Below are positions 5,216 through 5,239 of a stretch of DNA of 5,239 nt, piece after piece. Location: contig PNNE01000312.1 in NCBI GenBank assembly GCA_013824055.1, positions 1-5,239 on the forward strand, in the 5' to 3' direction. A program made the position numbers and the translations under genes. How positions within the stretch are numbered: position 1 is the first letter of the stretch; each line of letters begins with the position of its first letter. Origin of the DNA: Rhodobacter sp. GTDB lineage: Bacteria > Pseudomonadota > Alphaproteobacteria > Rhodobacterales > Rhodobacteraceae. The notes below the pieces were generated by a model. It had not been told where the DNA came from. It did no database searches and was given only the letters and a program-made list of their open reading frames with translations.

Positions 5216-5239
5216 ATGCGCCACCTTGCCCTCGCCCTT
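5216..5239 (+). CDS. 5' end of a probable exported protein (partial)
   Basis: Only eight codons are visible (MRHLALAL) before the window ends. A strong AGGAG ribosome-binding site at proper spacing supports the start. An N-terminus of Met, Arg and a run of Leu/Ala is typical of a Sec signal peptide and resembles the start of the four-cysteine protein just upstream (MRSLVLSL). A second small secreted protein or tandem paralogue is a reasonable guess, but the function cannot be read from this fragment. Confidence 0.55.

Overview
The window is GC-rich (about two thirds G+C by eye), with strong G/C preference at codon third positions. Long open frames run antisense to the real genes, as is usual at this composition. 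Gene content and protein style point to an alphaproteobacterium, most likely Rhodobacterales (Paracoccus/Rhodobacter-like). This is inferred from protein resemblance, not from a marker gene.

Layout. Positions 1-285 hold no gene I can name. There may be the last 31 codons of a plus-strand gene ending at 95, carried on a 12-bp repeat, followed by featureless spacer. From 286 to 3207 a minus-strand block reads, in transcription order, ftsY (3207-1990), a broken remnant of an EamA/DMT-type transporter (1906-1592), yciB (1622-1014), and a 210-residue multi-pass membrane protein of unknown function (918-286). From 3208 to 3483 lies a divergent intergenic region with an 11-bp direct repeat and a GCTGGC/GCCAGC hairpin. 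From 3484 onward a plus-strand block holds an AlkB-type membrane di-iron hydroxylase (3484-4575), a small secreted four-cysteine protein (4632-5024), a 191-bp gap with inverted repeats, and the first eight codons of another gene that starts like a signal peptide (5216 onward).

How the parts fit. The minus-strand block is an envelope set: the SRP receptor FtsY delivers nascent membrane proteins to the translocon, YciB is an inner-membrane protein linked to cell envelope and division, and the last gene is another integral membrane protein. The plus-strand block is separate. Its hydroxylase has no visible rubredoxin, reductase or regulator beside it, so its substrate cannot be read from context.

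The most informative oddities are the transporter pseudogene between ftsY and yciB (5' two thirds missing, in-frame TGA, several apparent Leu-to-Pro/Arg changes), the 15-bp repeat at its truncated end that shares an 11-mer with the repeat inside ftsY, and the loss of the usual glutamate in two AlkB signature motifs. I found no CRISPR array, tRNA, rRNA, transposase or obvious new system.
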